From: Tretioscincus oriximinensis
Lineage: Eukaryota > Chordata > Lepidosauria > Squamata > Gymnophthalmidae
Assembly: GCA_022410635.1 (NCBI GenBank)
Contig: JAJVDF010000205.1
Span: forward strand, 1,190,473-1,254,472
Length of the DNA: 64,000 bases
Direction of reading: 5' to 3'
In this document: piece by piece, positions 22,790 to 35,758 of the stretch
Position numbering within the stretch: the first letter of the stretch is position 1
Layout of the letters: every line of letters begins with the position of its first letter
Position numbers and translations under genes: made by a program
Notes under the pieces: model-generated
Database searches by the model: none
What the model was told of the DNA's origin: nothing
The model's input: only the letters and a program-made list of their open reading frames with translations

Positions 22790-25700
22790 ATCAAAATTCA
22801 AGGTTCTCTAAATTTAAGATGTGGGTGTCCAAACTGTGTAGGAGTTTACACAAGGCAAGTTGAGGATAAAGCCTAAGTCATTGGCCTCCAAGTGCAAACA
22901 GACTAGAGATTAAAGGCAAGGCACTCATGCATACAGCCTGACCATAGCATGGACAATTACGTAACGCAATTTGGGCTAAAGCCTGATGAAAATTGGCCCA
23001 GAAGAAGACTGCAAGGGAGGNAACCATTTTTCAATTGTGTCCTAGCCAGATAGGGCTTTGAGATGAACANTGAATTATACCTTGAGAGGTGGGCATGTTT
23101 ACCTGGAATCCAGAGTCAAGGCAATGGGTGGAGATATTTATTGGTCAAACTGGCTTCAGACAGGAGACAAAATCTGGGAAAGAGCTACACAGATTGTTAT
23201 GAACTCCTTTTAGCATGTATGTTAACAACATACACACATGGAGACCACGAAATTCAGCTACTTCAGTGTAGTTCCACACCAGTCTATAAAACTCCCATTC
23301 TGCCATGCCATCATTTTGAACCCGCCTAGACTATTTTGTTGAGCTCATTGCTGGCTATTGCATCTGCTGAGTAAATTTATTCCTATTTCAGTGGTGGCAA
23401 CTATGCATGCAGCCCAGTCATGAAGAATCGTAGAGGGTGCCAGGGTATATCTCTTGTTTCAAGATGCATCAGAGGACTTTGACACTGAAGTCCAATACCA
23501 TGCTGCTTATCTTCCTATGTCCTGGGAACGATGTTGCAGGAAGGTGCATCTTTTCCAGAATTGAAGGGCTCTTTTTTAACTACAACAGGAAATTTGAAAA
23601 ACTTGGAGGTCCCAGTGATAGCTCTGAATTCAGACAGCCATGTTCCCATGTCAACAGCAGCCTTTTTGTCCTGGGATAAGTTGTGTGTCCTACTTCCTCC
23701 AACAGATAAGTGAGGTAATGGCCTTCATTTATTTGAAGGAGGTTTTCCTGCCCCTATCTTGACAGCCACACCTGCTACCTATACTGANCTCTAACTGGGA
23801 TTTTGTATGAATGAAGTGCCAGTCAGCACTGGCTGGGGGGCCTTTCCTTGTTCACTATTTTTAGGTACCCATGTCTATTGCTGGCCCCCAGTTCCAGCCG
23901 TCTCTTTTGATGCCTGATGGCATCTGATATGAAGGTCACACTTTGAAGCAGTATATGAACAAATAGCAAAATACTCGTGCAAAGCTTAATCATTTTAAGA
24001 TCCCTGCGTCCATTACCTATTCAATCGTGCTAGTACAATGCCAGTGAATAGCCTAGAGAGCAGAAGAATGGATGACTGAGTATCTTTAAATAGCCAAGCC
24101 TACCTGTGGAGCAGATTTAGCTCTGACCCTTAAAAAGAAAATCCATGTTCCAGGGGCTTGTTTCTGTTGCACAATTCGTTGGAATTGTTTATTGTGTGGA
24201 TCCCAGCATTTTGGACCACTTTATTTGTTCCCCATAAAAATTATAGCATAGGGTACTTCTGGAACTGTAATTTGTGACCTTCCATATGAGTCATTTATGA
24301 GAGATGAAGAACTTGGATTTGGGTGTAACCCCTCTTTGTTATACNTGGCTCATGAACCGTTGTTTAAATCTTGGAGAGCCTTTCAAATGAGAGGAGGTAA
24401 TGAAATGGAAGTTTAAAACTTTCCAGTACCAAATGGGAAGTGTCAGAATGAGTCTCGTTAGTCTGTTGTATTTCTGAAGAGCTGAAATCAGTTCTTTCCA
24501 AAAAATATGATCCTGAATGGAACATTGTGCTCAGCTATTGAATAAAGAGTTGTGCTTAAATCACCCATCAGTCTACCAAAAAAAAATCAAAAATCAAAAC
24601 ATTGAAAGAGTTTGTGGCATTACACCAAAATGGAGTGGGGGAGAATATTTTAACAGTACAGTGTTTGTGAAACTTCTATTGTTTAGTTTGTTTCCTCTGA
24701 ATTAAATCCCAGTGCATTCAGTGGAACTGAAAAATGTAAGAATGCATTCTAAGATCTTATTATATTAAAAGCAGCTTACCTATAAGTCCCCATGGTAGTT
24801 ATGAAAATAGTAATCTCTTAAGAACATAAGATCCAGTCTTCAACCCAGCTAATAAGAGGTGAAAGCACAGAAATACCATACAATCAGGAGCCATCTAGTG
24901 GCACAAACATATTTCTATTTTTTTAAAAGTCTGGAATTGCTAAAACATACAAATTGCAATACTTTAAGCTATGTTTGCACAAGCTTAGGCAGCTAATCAT
25001 TCCGCATTGTTTGCATTAGAATAATGCTAACCCATATAAAATGGAGTAATATCTCCCTAAAATGGATTATTGGTAGGCCGGATAAATCTGCTTCTATCAA
25101 TTGCAATGGTTCATGGTGAAGAGGAAATGAAGTTGTGGCAACAATGTGGACCAGGGGTGGCATCCAAGTTGCCCTAGAAGGCAGCTTCAAAGCTTTTCTC
25201 AAAGATAGCGCGCACATGAACTAGATGCAGCATGTGACTGACTGTGACATCATAGGTACTAACAGGTCAGCATTTGCATAGTAACACCATTGTTCCACTT
25301 CTAGTGTGGGTCAAGATACGTAACGCAAATGCATGTGGCTATAGCTAATTCCACATCAACCTACGTAAAATGTTTGAGGCCAGTATATGTAAAAAGACCC
25401 ATAGAATTACACAGAATTGGGCTTCTTGCAATTTTTATACAGACTACAAAGCACTGTGAAGGGGACCTTGAACAGACCTTTCGACAATTTTAAAGTTTTC
25501 ATTTTTTTAGGAACCTCAAACTGAAGCTTTGGCTAATCTTGATAAACAGAAGAACACAGCCAGGAAGAAACCTATTTTAATGTCAAGCTCCTTTGTGTCA
25601 CAGGCCATGCGCTGAGAGGTGAATCAAACCCAGAGGTGACTGTAGTAAAACAAGAACTTCCAGGCGCCATGGGACATCAGTGTGAAAAAGTCCACATAAA

Positions 25701-27354
25701 TTACTGCAGCTGCTAGAACCTCTAGACCCTTCTTAGAAAAAAGACTTGGAGAAATCAAGAGATAGAGCTGCTCATTTCTCTTAACAGTTTAATACTTACT
25801 CAAGGATATGAAGTCTAAGGAATCTGTTTTACTTTGCTGCAAGAACTCTCAGTGTTCTCCAATCTCCTCATCAAACCTGCTCAGAGAATTTTCCTCAGAA
25901 CTAATTTTAGGGCTTTAAGTTCCACCCAGCAACATTTTCTCTGATTTACAAATCAAAATATGAGGGAAGTAATCCTAGGTTTCTTTGTGTTCTTAGAATG
26001 AGGACAAAAAGCTAGTTAACCTCCCAAGAAGACTTGCTTGGCCTCAAGGTTTATACCTGGGAATTTCAAAGGTTTCTTCATTTCCCAACCTCCTTTTCCT
26101 GTAAGCTCTGAGCTGAGTTTGAAGACGAGAAAACTGCTGCGATTCCAAGGCATGAACTTTGAGGGTGGCAATTGTAGAAGACAATGAACCTGAGCAGAAA
26201 TCTTGATATGGGGTTTTAAGAAGCAAAACCAGTTGTGTTGGTTAGGGAACCATGAAACTTTTCACAGTAGCTCGTAGACCATACCATGAGTTGTCCAAAT
26301 TAAATGCAGCATTTCATTTACTCTTAGTTAAGTTTCTAAAGATCAAAAGCAGAACTTTGGAAAAAAATAGCTGAGTTCCTCCTTTTTTGAATGCCGAACA
26401 CTTTATATATGGAATATGTCAAGGCCATAGAGAGTCTTGAAAGGTTCTAGTCTAGCTCATAAATGTAGCTCAAGCGTTTCCTGGCTATTTTCCATGTCTT
26501 GTTTCAAACAGATATTGTTGAGAAAGTTATTCAGTGTTGTTAATATTTTAACAATGTGTTGCCTTTAATTGTTTCACTGAGACCTCTCTCAGTAACTTTT
26601 TCTGTAGCAGTTGAAAGCTTGATATTATCGTGACTCTCCATTTTTTTACTTCAATGTCCCTAAAACCTCCAGATACATAAATGAGAGACAACCTTTATCT
26701 TCTGGCTATGGCAATCGGAATGGACCTGTCCATGACTGTATGCAAGACTTAATGCAAATTTGTGCTTCAAATATAATATTGCAATGAAACGACCCAGCCG
26801 TTTCTGCAGTACATTCAATCGCAAGCGTGCCCAGTTGTTTCTCTTTATCACTGTTCTTAAAATTTCATTGTCATGGAAACTGGGCTTCTTGCTTTGAAGT
26901 AGGCTGAAAAAAGAAGCAAGATAATTGCTCATGGATGGCAGTCATGCAAGTGTGGCAGAGAAGCTAGAAGGAAGTATTGTAAGATTAAAAAGTGCTGCAT
27001 TTTTCTTGACTTTCCTCTTTCATTTCACTTGCTATTGTGATTTTTTTTAAAGTAAGTGGGGCTAATGCATGAATGCAATGATAAATTGTGATGGCTGGTC
27101 CCATTGGGGTGGATAGCAAAGTGTTACCAAGAATCAGAATAAGTAGGGTTTGACATACTGAACAAGAACTGTAATTAATCTACAGGTAGTGTTAATGCTG
27201 GATGAATTCTTGTTAGAGCTGTTGTTGCTGTGCAGGGTTAGGCAGGTTACTGGCTCCTGTTCTGGAATATAACGCAGAAAAAAAACTCTGGAGAAAGAGA
27301 TTCGTTGCTCACCTAGATATTGGCATTATAATTGACGTAGACAAAATGTCGAAG

Positions 27355-28052
27355 AAAAGGATGAGAAGTTGAATGCTCTATGTTCTATGAGGAATGGTTA
27401 AAGGAACTGAGAGCCAGTTTGGTGTAGTGGTTAGAGTGTTGGACTTGTACCTGGTAGTCTCCCAGTTCGATTCCCCACTCCTCCATGAAAGCCAGCTGGG
27501 TGACCTTTGGCCAGTCGGAGTTCTTTGAACTCTCTCAGCCTCACCTACTCCACAGGGTGTCTGTTGTGGAGAAAACAACAAAAGCTATGTACACCACCCT
27601 ACGGTTGGCCACCCTAAGACCTTCTGATATAGGGCGGGATACAAGTACAAATAAATAAATAAAATAAATCTGCAAAAGTCTGCAAAATAAAATAGTCTGC
27701 AAAAGAGAAGACTGAGAGGAGACTTGATTGCTGTCTACAAATATCTGAAGGGCTGTCATAGAGCAGAGGGATCAGCATTGTTCTCATTGGCACATGGAAG
27801 GACTAGAAACAATGAGGTGAAACTGCAAAGGAGTAGGTTTAGATTAGATATCAGAAAAAACTTTCTACCAGTAAGGGTGATAAACCAGTGGAACAGTTTG
27901 CCACAAAAGGTGGTCAGTTCATCTTCACTGGAAGTCTTCAAACAGGGACTAGACAGTCATCTTTCTGGGATGGTTTAATGAATCCTGCATTGAGCAAGAG
28001 GTTGGACCCGATGACCCTCGAGGTCCCTTTGAACTCTATAGTTCTATGATTT
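27355..28052 (+). mobile_element. CR1 LINE 3' end, interrupted by a SINE
   Basis: TATGTTCTATGAGGAATGG before the SINE, and GAGAAGACTGAGAGGAGACT, TATCAGAAAAAACTTTCTAC, CTTCAAACAGGGACTAGAC and ATAGTTCTATGATT after it, form one CR1 3' end. It is better preserved than the copy at 5374. The open frame within it is a remnant of LINE untranslated sequence. Confidence 0.9.
27411..27667 (+). repeat. tRNA-derived SINE (ATAAATAAA-tailed type), full length
   Basis: GAGCCAGTTTGGTGTAGTGG is the A-box-containing head and CCCAGTTCGATTCCCC the B-box. The 3' end is TAGGGCGGGATACAAGTAC with an AAATAAATAAAT tail. This is the best reference copy of the family in the window. Inserted in CR1. Confidence 0.92.
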
Positions 28053-28429
28053 TATTTAGTCTTTGTCTGCCATCCACTTAGGAAGTGTAATTTTTTGTGG
28101 AAATCACTCCATTTCCTCCCATTTCCAAAAGATCTGGAGCACATGTCAACTGTTGGAAAACATAGAAACATTTCTTAACTTCCCTCACTATTTCTCCTTT
28201 TACCTTTTGTTTTGAGAAACAAGTGCCAAGCAATTATCACCAAGGGATGCTCAGTATCAGGACCACTTTATCTCAAATCAATCTGGAGAGTTGTTGTGTT
28301 TGATCACTATTTTTGCTGTTCCGCATGGAGAAGAGTTATTAGAGACTTGCTTTTTTTCTTTGATGCTCCAAGATGCCTTTCAAAGAGGATTTAAATGCAC
28401 ATTTTTCATGTAGCCAGATGCTTATATAG

Positions 28430-28665
28430 GAACATAAGAGAAGTTCTGCTGCATCAGAGAACATCCCATCTAGTCTAGCACTCTGTCGCACTCAGTGGCC
28501 ACGAACTGCCTCAGGATGTAGGTTTCCCACATGAAATATGGGAATGATTTTCTATCCTGTTTCTGCACGCAACAGCTCCCTAAGGGTTAAAAGGAATGAA
28601 AAAATCCCTTTTCCTTAGGAACAGTTTGAATCTCCTATGTACCTCAATCTGACCAGCAATTTAAC
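28430..28665 (-). mobile_element. CR1/L3-type LINE 3' end, diverged
   Basis: GAACATAAGAGAAGTTCTGC, CATCCCATCTAGTCTAGCAC and the following text are the complement of the GTTCTTATG-tailed LINE end. Old copy. Confidence 0.7.
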
Positions 28666-29299
28666 ATCTCTGATGAAGATAGGAGTGTGAAACAAGAAAA
28701 AGATGACCACAATCTCTAGCCGTTATTGCACCACCATTTGGCAGCAGAAAGGGTGATGGCATTGTATTGTGGGTTGGCACAGTTGGAATTGGGTCCTTCC
28801 TCTCCTTCTTGGGTAAGATCACCCCCCCAAATATAGCCGGGCTGGAGAATATCACAATGTTTATGCACTGGAGATGCTCAATCACAGGCCAGACAGAGGT
28901 ACTTGGGAGATTCAAACAGTTCCCGAGGAAAAGAAAACTGTTCATTCACATTATCCTCTAGGGAATTGCTGCGTCTGGGGATGTGATGGCAATGCACCAC
29001 CATTAAAGGGCCAAAACACTTTCCTTGATTTTATGTGAGAAATGCAGAAGAAATGCTAAACTTCACCTGCCCTTAACTTCCTGCAAATGCCTTGTCTGTT
29101 CCCTGTCTGTTTCTCCAAACAGGTGATAGCATCTAGTCATTCATCCCAGTAGCTATTTGTACATCTGTCCTTCAAGTTTATAAATTTGTCTAACCTTTTC
29201 TCCAAGCTATCCAGGTTGATTGTTGATACTGTGTCTTAAAAGCAATCTCTTTTGATTCCTTGATTACAAGCATGTACAGGTATATAATACCACAGAAGG

Positions 29300-29440
29300 T
29301 GCTGTAGCTCAATAGTAGAACAAGCTGAAAAAGAAAAGATTCCCAATTTGATCCCTGGCCATGTAGACAGCGCCTGCAGAGATATCTCTGCCAAGAAAAT
29401 TGCATAAAGGTGCCAGGCAATCAACCAGGAGACAGCCATG
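29300..29440 (+). repeat. Diverged tRNA-derived SINE (GTAGCTCAGTGG type)
   Basis: GTGCTGTAGCTCAATAGTAG resembles an A-box and TTTGATCCCTGG a B-box of the squamate tRNA-SINE whose consensus begins GTAGCTCAGTGGTAGAGC. Too diverged to be a tRNA gene. Confidence 0.55.
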
Positions 29441-29655
29441 ACTCAGTGAGTACCCAGCAACCACACAGGGGTATAAATCTTCCCCTGAGGTTTGCAATTT
29501 TTAGAGCTTTAACTCTACCCTGCTTGCCTTTATACAGTGGTTAAGGTATAGACTCGAACTCACATACAGGACTTTTCTTCTAAATACGGCTCTGTTTAAT
29601 GGAGTTTATTTCCAAATTAGTATGTTTGAAATGGAATTTATTTTTCAACATTCGT

Positions 29656-30207
29656 TATTCCATATATACCCGAGTATAAGTCGACCCGAATATAAGCCGA
29701 GGCACCTAATTTTCCCACAAAAAACTGGGAAAACATATTGACTTGAGTATATGGCTAGGATGGGAAATGTAGCAGGGGGTGATGAAGGAAGGAAAGGAAC
29801 CCAACACCTCCCCTGTGCCCATCCAAGATGCCCGTCATTCCCTGGAACCTGCAGCCTCCTGTGGGGCCACACAGTCCTCAGAATCATGTGCTGGAGGCTC
29901 CTGGAGGCCCCTTGGCATCCTCTTCTTGAGCCCCAAGCTCGGGATGATCAGACACACGTAAAGGGTGCCAGCAGCACACACGTACAGCTGCACAGGCTTG
30001 AGGAGGGAAGACCCTGGAGCATGCTGGAATGTGTAGTTCCACTTGTGGCTGGTGGAAAAGGCGAGGACAGAGTAGGCTGAGGCTGTTCCGGGGCAGCGGA
30101 AGAGATTGGAGAACATCCACACTACACCTGAATATAAGCCGAGAGGGGCTTTTTTCAGCATTAAAAATGCGCTGAAAAACTAGGCTTATATGCGAGTATT
30201 TACAGTA
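29656..30207. mobile_element. 'CGAGTATAAGCCGA' DNA transposon, near-complete
   Basis: The left side has ATATATACCCGAGTATAAG and CGAATATAAGCCGAGG. The right side has GAATATAAGCCGAGAGGGGC, AGCATTAAAAATGCGCTGAA and TTATATGCGAGTATTTACAG. Ends are imperfect inverted repeats. Non-autonomous; superfamily not certain. The interior frames are not genes. Confidence 0.78.
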
Positions 30208-31226
30208 TTTTTTTCATTGTTGAATGCCAAAACAATATCTGTTCTTCTGCCTTGCTTGTGTACCCTTATGAGTGAAACTGAAACAGTGAACTTTGTTTAT
30301 CAGCATAATTGCTCTTTTTATGAAGGTAACAGTGTGGTGTCAGTCACTATGGCATCCAAGTGCCCTACCCATGCTGATAAACAAGCTACTTCAGCTGTCT
30401 TCTATTCTGTAGCTTAAAAAAAAATCAATGCTTTTAAAGCACCAATGGTAGACCCAGGTGGCAAAAGCGGTTCTCTTGGGGGATTTGCTGCTGCCTCCTT
30501 TTACTGACAGGCAGGAGAGTGGCATAACAGTGTCAGATAAGTAACCATGCATGAAAACAATTACAGATAATTGGACTTGTGTCCTGTCAAGATTTGGATA
30601 ATCTGTGTCAATTACCAGACTATCTTGATATGTCATAAAGTGCAATGATTTTATTGCTTTAATTGGAATAGTTGATAGTGTTTTTTCTTTGCTTCTCCTG
30701 GAAGCAAGTTTTAGGTTCATTACATTCCATCCAGGGTTCAAGCGCCTAGCAAAATCCACTTTTCCTTTTGTCTGGAGAAACATGGAATGGAGTCATGCTT
30801 TTCATTATTTATTAACATAATTATATCATTTACATTCCTTTATGCTGTCTTTGGTAGCAGCCTGGGGAGGCCTTAGGGAGACATCACATCCATTAGTCTG
30901 GCTAGAAAGAGGTTCTGGCAACTAAGCACAGAACATAGATGGGCAGGGGGAGTCCTTTTTAATTTTGAAGAAGTTGTAAGCAAACAGAATTAATTGGTTC
31001 CAAAGAAGAATTAGAACCTGGGCATTTTAATGTCAGGATATCTCTGAGCATATGCAGAACTGTTGTTGTTCAGCACTAAAATGGGAAAAAAAACTATCAT
31101 GTGATTTCTACAAAACAAAATAACAAAGTGAATCATAATTGTTCAGATTCTTGAGTAGAGGAATCCTAGCTATTTACATTTCATGAGGATCAGATAACTC
31201 GATTATTTCTGTTAGTTTTGCATTCT

Positions 31227-31345
31227 CCCTTCCCTTCTTTCAGATATTGTTCTTTTAATATGCTAATTTGGTTTTCATTGTTAACTGCCCTGAGATCTTT
31301 GGGTATAGGGTGATATAGAAATTTAAATAAACAAATAAAATAAAA
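31227..31345 (+). repeat. LINE/SINE 3' tail with AAATAAATAAAA
   Basis: TTTCAGATATTGTTCTTTTAA, GTTAACTGCCCTGAGATC and GGGTATAGGGTGATATAG, then an AAATAAACAAATAAA tail. Matches 54930-55050 and, on the minus strand, 58640-58790 and 59046-59260. Probably an L2-like 3' end. Confidence 0.65.
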
Positions 31346-31556
31346 TAAAAAATCTAAGAAGTCATGTTTCCTGGTCTGCATTGATTGCCACTTCACAAGT
31401 GGCCAGCTCACAGTAAATCCTCATGTTTGATAAGTTTAATAGGCAAAGCTAGAACAATTCTGTATAATCCTTTTTTTTTACAACTTTGTTGTGAAGACAT
31501 GCTCTGTCATTGGCTGCGGTCTGATGGAATAGATGTTCTTGAGTCACTGTACTTGA

Positions 31557-31850
31557 GACACAGTGGTGCAATGGTTAAGAGCTCTGGTGTTTCAGAAGAC
31601 ATATCAAAGCTCTGTTTTGGCTGTGGCATGAGCACCCCCTATTGGCTTCAGCTCTAGTGGACCCAGCTATTCAAAATCAAGAAATTGTGATTAGATTAGG
31701 GGACCACATCAACATGGTGGGGAAGATAGAATGTAAGCCTTTGGGCAAAAAATAAGCTTGTAAGCCATTTTGAATCCCTTTAGATGAGAAAAGCGGGAGA
31801 TAAAAACTAGGTTCTTCTCCTTCTTCTCTTCCTTCTTCTCCTTCTGCTTC
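31557..31850 (+). repeat. SINE with Bov-B/Sauria-type 3' end
   Basis: GTGGTGCAATGGTTAAGAGC head, AATGTAAGCCTTTGGGC middle, TGAGAAAAGCGGGAGATAAA 3' end, and a TTCTTC-type microsatellite tail. Same family as 39689 and 44325. This tail type is known from squamate SINEs mobilised by Bov-B. Confidence 0.75.
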
Positions 31851-33562
31851 TTGATGAGCTGTGTCCTGATTCAGCAGGGCTCTTCCTATATTCTTACAGA
31901 TGTAGTGCAGCTCTACTCTCCATCACACAGGACAAATCCCTCCTAATTATATGTTATGATAGTGTGAAAAACCCCTCATCTAGATTGATATATTCTCAAA
32001 ATGTTGAAGCATCTAAACATTAGATTAATTTTGGGGCAGATACCATCCATAAAGAACGGTGGAGTTGGTAGTCACTCATGTCTGTTGGGTGTTCATTTAT
32101 AATTTGCTATTCCTTTGCTGGTTACTAAAAATCCCCACAGCCTTTAAAGAAGTTCCTCCAACTTTTACTTGAGCTTATGGAATATGTGTAGTTATGATTT
32201 TACAGAATTGACGAACTTTGAAAGGGGCTGGGGAGAAGAATAGCATAAAGGAATACTAAGCCCAATAGAGAATGCATATGCGTTGTGGGGTAATGTAATT
32301 ATTTCCCTCCATTCCTTTGAATAAAGTTGGCTGAACATGAAAGAAACTTCTCGTTTCATTCCATCATCTTTCCTTCCCTGCTTTGCTTTTTCTCTCTTTA
32401 TGCTTGAAGGAACTGTTAATCTCCAACATGCTTATTACCATCTTGTAGCTAATGTTTTCATTTAACTACATGTTGCTTCAACTGCCCTTCTCTGTGGGAA
32501 AATGAGAAATCAGTATTTTGGAGGAAAACAACATAGATCGATAAATTATTGTCTTGTTTTGCTTTGTAAATATGCGAACAATATTTCAAGACCTTATGTG
32601 ATGCAAGATGAGACCTGCTTCAGGAATCTCTCTTTGACTTTGCCAGGTTTTTAAGTTTTGATTACATTTGACTCTGACTGTACCCGTTTTGTAAGCATTT
32701 GTGTATGGTGATCAACAGAAGTTTTTGTTTAAAACAGTTTCTTGGTTTGCTCAGTTGTAGCAATGCCAATGCCAAAACAATTGCTTCCCTAGTTTAAAAT
32801 ATTCATACATCCAGTTTAAAAGGATCAAATTGTCAATGGCTGTAGAAGAAGTTCATGTGGGGCCCCGTAGATGTTTTCTACTGTCACTGAATCTTATAAA
32901 GGGGCACCATTGCCTTCCTTATAGGAATGATCTCTTCCAGAGCTGGGAGTCTTGCTTCCTTCACATGTGCTTCAGAATCTCATACAGCTTCCTCCAGAGC
33001 TAAAGAATGAAAATTCCGCTATGTCAAAAGACAGCATGTCTTTTGTCTTTTGTCTATGCCAATTATAGTCCTGGATGTTGGCTGCTTTGGGTGTGGCATG
33101 CTGGAAAATAAATCTGGTTGTAATTCAGCAACGGGATGGTTTCCATGTATGTTACATGACAGTTGAGTAAGTGCCTGAGGGCAGCCAGCCTTTACAGTCC
33201 TTTTTCCTGCTCTTCAGGAAGAATATCTCTAAAGGTGCTTGCTACTTCTTTCAAGCACATTGTGTGCCCAGNGGCACCACAAAAATCCAGCCATTCATGA
33301 ATCATTTAATAAATGAAAGCCAAGACTATGGACCTGATGCTGGGATTGTGAATTTNCTTAAAAAATAGGCAAATTGTTGCTATAGGCATTTCCACTCTTA
33401 ACTGGAGTTGAACAGCTCCAGCTGGAAATGATCCTATTATAATGGTTCCAAGCTGGAGCAGTCCAGCTGTCTTGGAATAAAGGCTGGTGTACTAAAGAGG
33501 AATAATATGCCATAAAGATCATGAAATATGTTTTGTGGGGTGCTGCAAAATGAATGCCATAA

Positions 33563-33625
33563 TTTTATTTATTTATTTATACTTATTCCACACCCCATAC
33601 CTGAAAGTCTCAGGTGGCCAATAGG
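33563..33625 (-). repeat. SINE 3' fragment
   Basis: Tail TTTATTTATTTATTTATAC, then CCACACCCCATACCTGAAAG and TCTCAGGTGGCCAA: only the 3' end of the ATAAATAAA-tailed SINE. Confidence 0.7.
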
Positions 33626-33639
33626 AAATGGATATTAAA

Positions 33640-33741
33640 GTTAATTTTTAACTTTTGTAAGCCGCCCTGGACACCTTCGGGAGGAAGGGCCGGGTAAAAA
33701 TCTTTAAATAAATAAAAATAAATAAAATAAATAAAAATATA
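33640..33741 (+). repeat. LINE 3' tail with AAATAAATAAA
   Basis: TTTGTAAGCCGCCCTGGAC, GAAGGGCCGGGTAAAAATC and an AAATAAATAAA tail. Resembles L2-type 3' ends; a short fragment. Confidence 0.55.
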
Positions 33742-34136
33742 ACTTACATAAAAACAGGAATGGACAGGTTGTGTAATGACAACATGCAAGCATGGATTAA
33801 GCTTCTTTTTTTCACAAGCCCTTAATTCAGATTAAAGTTTGTAAATTATATGTTATAATGTAAATCTATGAGGCCCTGTCTTCAGATGTGGTGCCAAACA
33901 GTGTGATCTTGTCAAATATTACTTTTAGACCCGTTTAACGGAATCTATCAGCAGGATTAGTAACTGATCCAGGAAATGTTCAGAAGGTGTGCTTCTTGTA
34001 TTCAGACCTACCAGGAACACATTTCAGTGTTGTGCTACCAGAATGTTTCCCCAGAGGTTCTGAAACTAAAAAGGTTTGTACCTATATTTTAGAAACTTGG
34101 GAGTATAACTCTGAAACTTCAGGCTTTGAGGCAATA

Positions 34137-34404
34137 TATTTATGTATTTGTTTATGTATTTGTTTGTTTGTACAACTTACACCCCACCCTATACCCGAAG
34201 GTCTCAGGGCGGCCAGCCAAAGGGCAGCACAAACAGCTTTTGCTGCTTTCTCTACAACAGATGCCGCAAAGTTGCTGGGGCTGAGAGAATTCTAAAGAAC
34301 TATGATTGGCCCCAAATCACCCAGCTGGCCTCATGGANGATTGTGGAATAGAACCAGGAGACTACCAGATAAGAGTCCAACACTCCAAGCACTACACCAA
34401 ACTG
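34137..34404 (-). repeat. tRNA-derived SINE (ATAAATAAA-tailed type)
   Basis: Tail TATGTATTTGTTTATG, CACCCTATACCCGAAGGTCTC, TTGCTGCTTTCTCTAC and ACACCAAACTG. Full-length but diverged, on the minus strand. Confidence 0.82.
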
Positions 34405-34915
34405 TATTTCAAAGTGCAATGGCATGGACTAGTCCAGATCTGGCTGCACTTTCCTTTGTGCAGAGTTAGCAGCTTTGATTGTTCTAGACCCACTGGTTCA
34501 GAATGTAGGCCTTGCTGTGCAGAATGGCCCTATGATGCATTGAAATGTAGAATAGTGTAGTTCCACCAATTGTACACACTTTACTTCATACTTCAAGTAA
34601 GATTATCTGCATTTCATTTTGCTTTAGACAGGGATGATTGTCCTATATGGACAGTTCCCCCCCCCCCCTTGCACAGTTCACTGTATTCGGTGAAGTCAAT
34701 ACAATGTTCCATCTGCATTTAGTTCTATCTTTTCTCATCAGTGACACTGATTTCTTTCAGCTGCTTTGCTCTTTGTTCCATCACTCACAATGGGCACCAT
34801 TGATTTTATAGTAGAAGAACAGGCTATGCAGGTGGGACCCTTATGCAAGCTGAAGTGATATCCTAGCAGGCTGTTACAAATTAGAGGCTACTGATAAAGA
34901 AATGAACAGAATAGT

Positions 34916-35330
34916 AAGATTGAATGCACACCTAGATTGGGGATTAGTTCAAGCAGTTTACACTATTATTTGCTTAATTATTCCCCACAATCCTGATATC
35001 ATTATACTTAAATATACCATAAGTATACTTTGTGTGGGCTCCTTTTAAGCAGTCCACATCATCCCTACACTCTGGAAGCATTCCTGCAGGAAGTGTGAAT
35101 ACTATATTCTAACCTTTCTAGGCTCTACACGTCAGGTGATTTGTTTTTACTCAATTGTGATTAGGTAGAGGGGAGAACAAGCATGTAGAACACAGAAAGT
35201 CTAGAATACTGAATAGCTTTCATAATTCCTGCTTATAGGGTAGGAGCAGGAATGCTTCTGCCTTGGAAAGTGTGAAAGGCAGGAAACACTCTGCCTGGCC
35301 AGTGGAATAGTTTCTGGCAACCATCCTCCG
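34916..35330. repeat. Unclassified interspersed repeat D, copy 3
   Basis: Same order of motifs as 12560-12980: TTAATTATTCCCCACAATCC, AGGTAGAGGGGAGAAC, AGAAAGTCTAGAA, GGAGCAGGAATGCTTCTGCC. Class unknown. Confidence 0.45.
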
Positions 35331-35584
35331 AAACTACGGTTTTTATTAAAAAAAAATAAACAAATTTTGTGCATATCTGAATGAGTTTTCGTTCTTCTGA
35401 ATTTACCTAATAACTAACTAAAATTTATAATAATATGTACAGGGCAACCATGCTTTGATTATAGTATTAGGAAATAATATATAGCATTGCAGTAGACTGC
35501 AAGAAGATGTACTGGGTTGTTGCTAATAGAAAGTGCTTTAATAGCAATACTTCATCATCATCACCATCATCACAACAATGCTTA

Positions 35585-35758
35585 TAATGCCCGTTTTTGC
35601 AACACACAAAACTTTTGTTGCTTTCTCCACAACAGACGCCCTGTGAAGTAGGAAGGGCTGAGAGGATTTTAAAGAACTGTGAGTGGCCCAAGGTCACCCA
35701 GCTGGCTTCATGGAATCGAACCGGGAGTCCAACTCCGTAGCCAATACACTAAATTGCC
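35585..35758 (-). repeat. tRNA-derived SINE, partial
   Basis: CTTTTGTTGCTTTCTCCAC, AACTGTGAGTGGCCCAAGG and ATCGAACCGGGAGTCC, followed by a shortened head. The 3' tail is missing. Confidence 0.78.

Noticed and set aside
27411..27490. tRNA-like A and B boxes, possible tRNA gene
   Set aside because: Part of a repeated SINE with the same head in at least five other places; no cloverleaf of tRNA quality.
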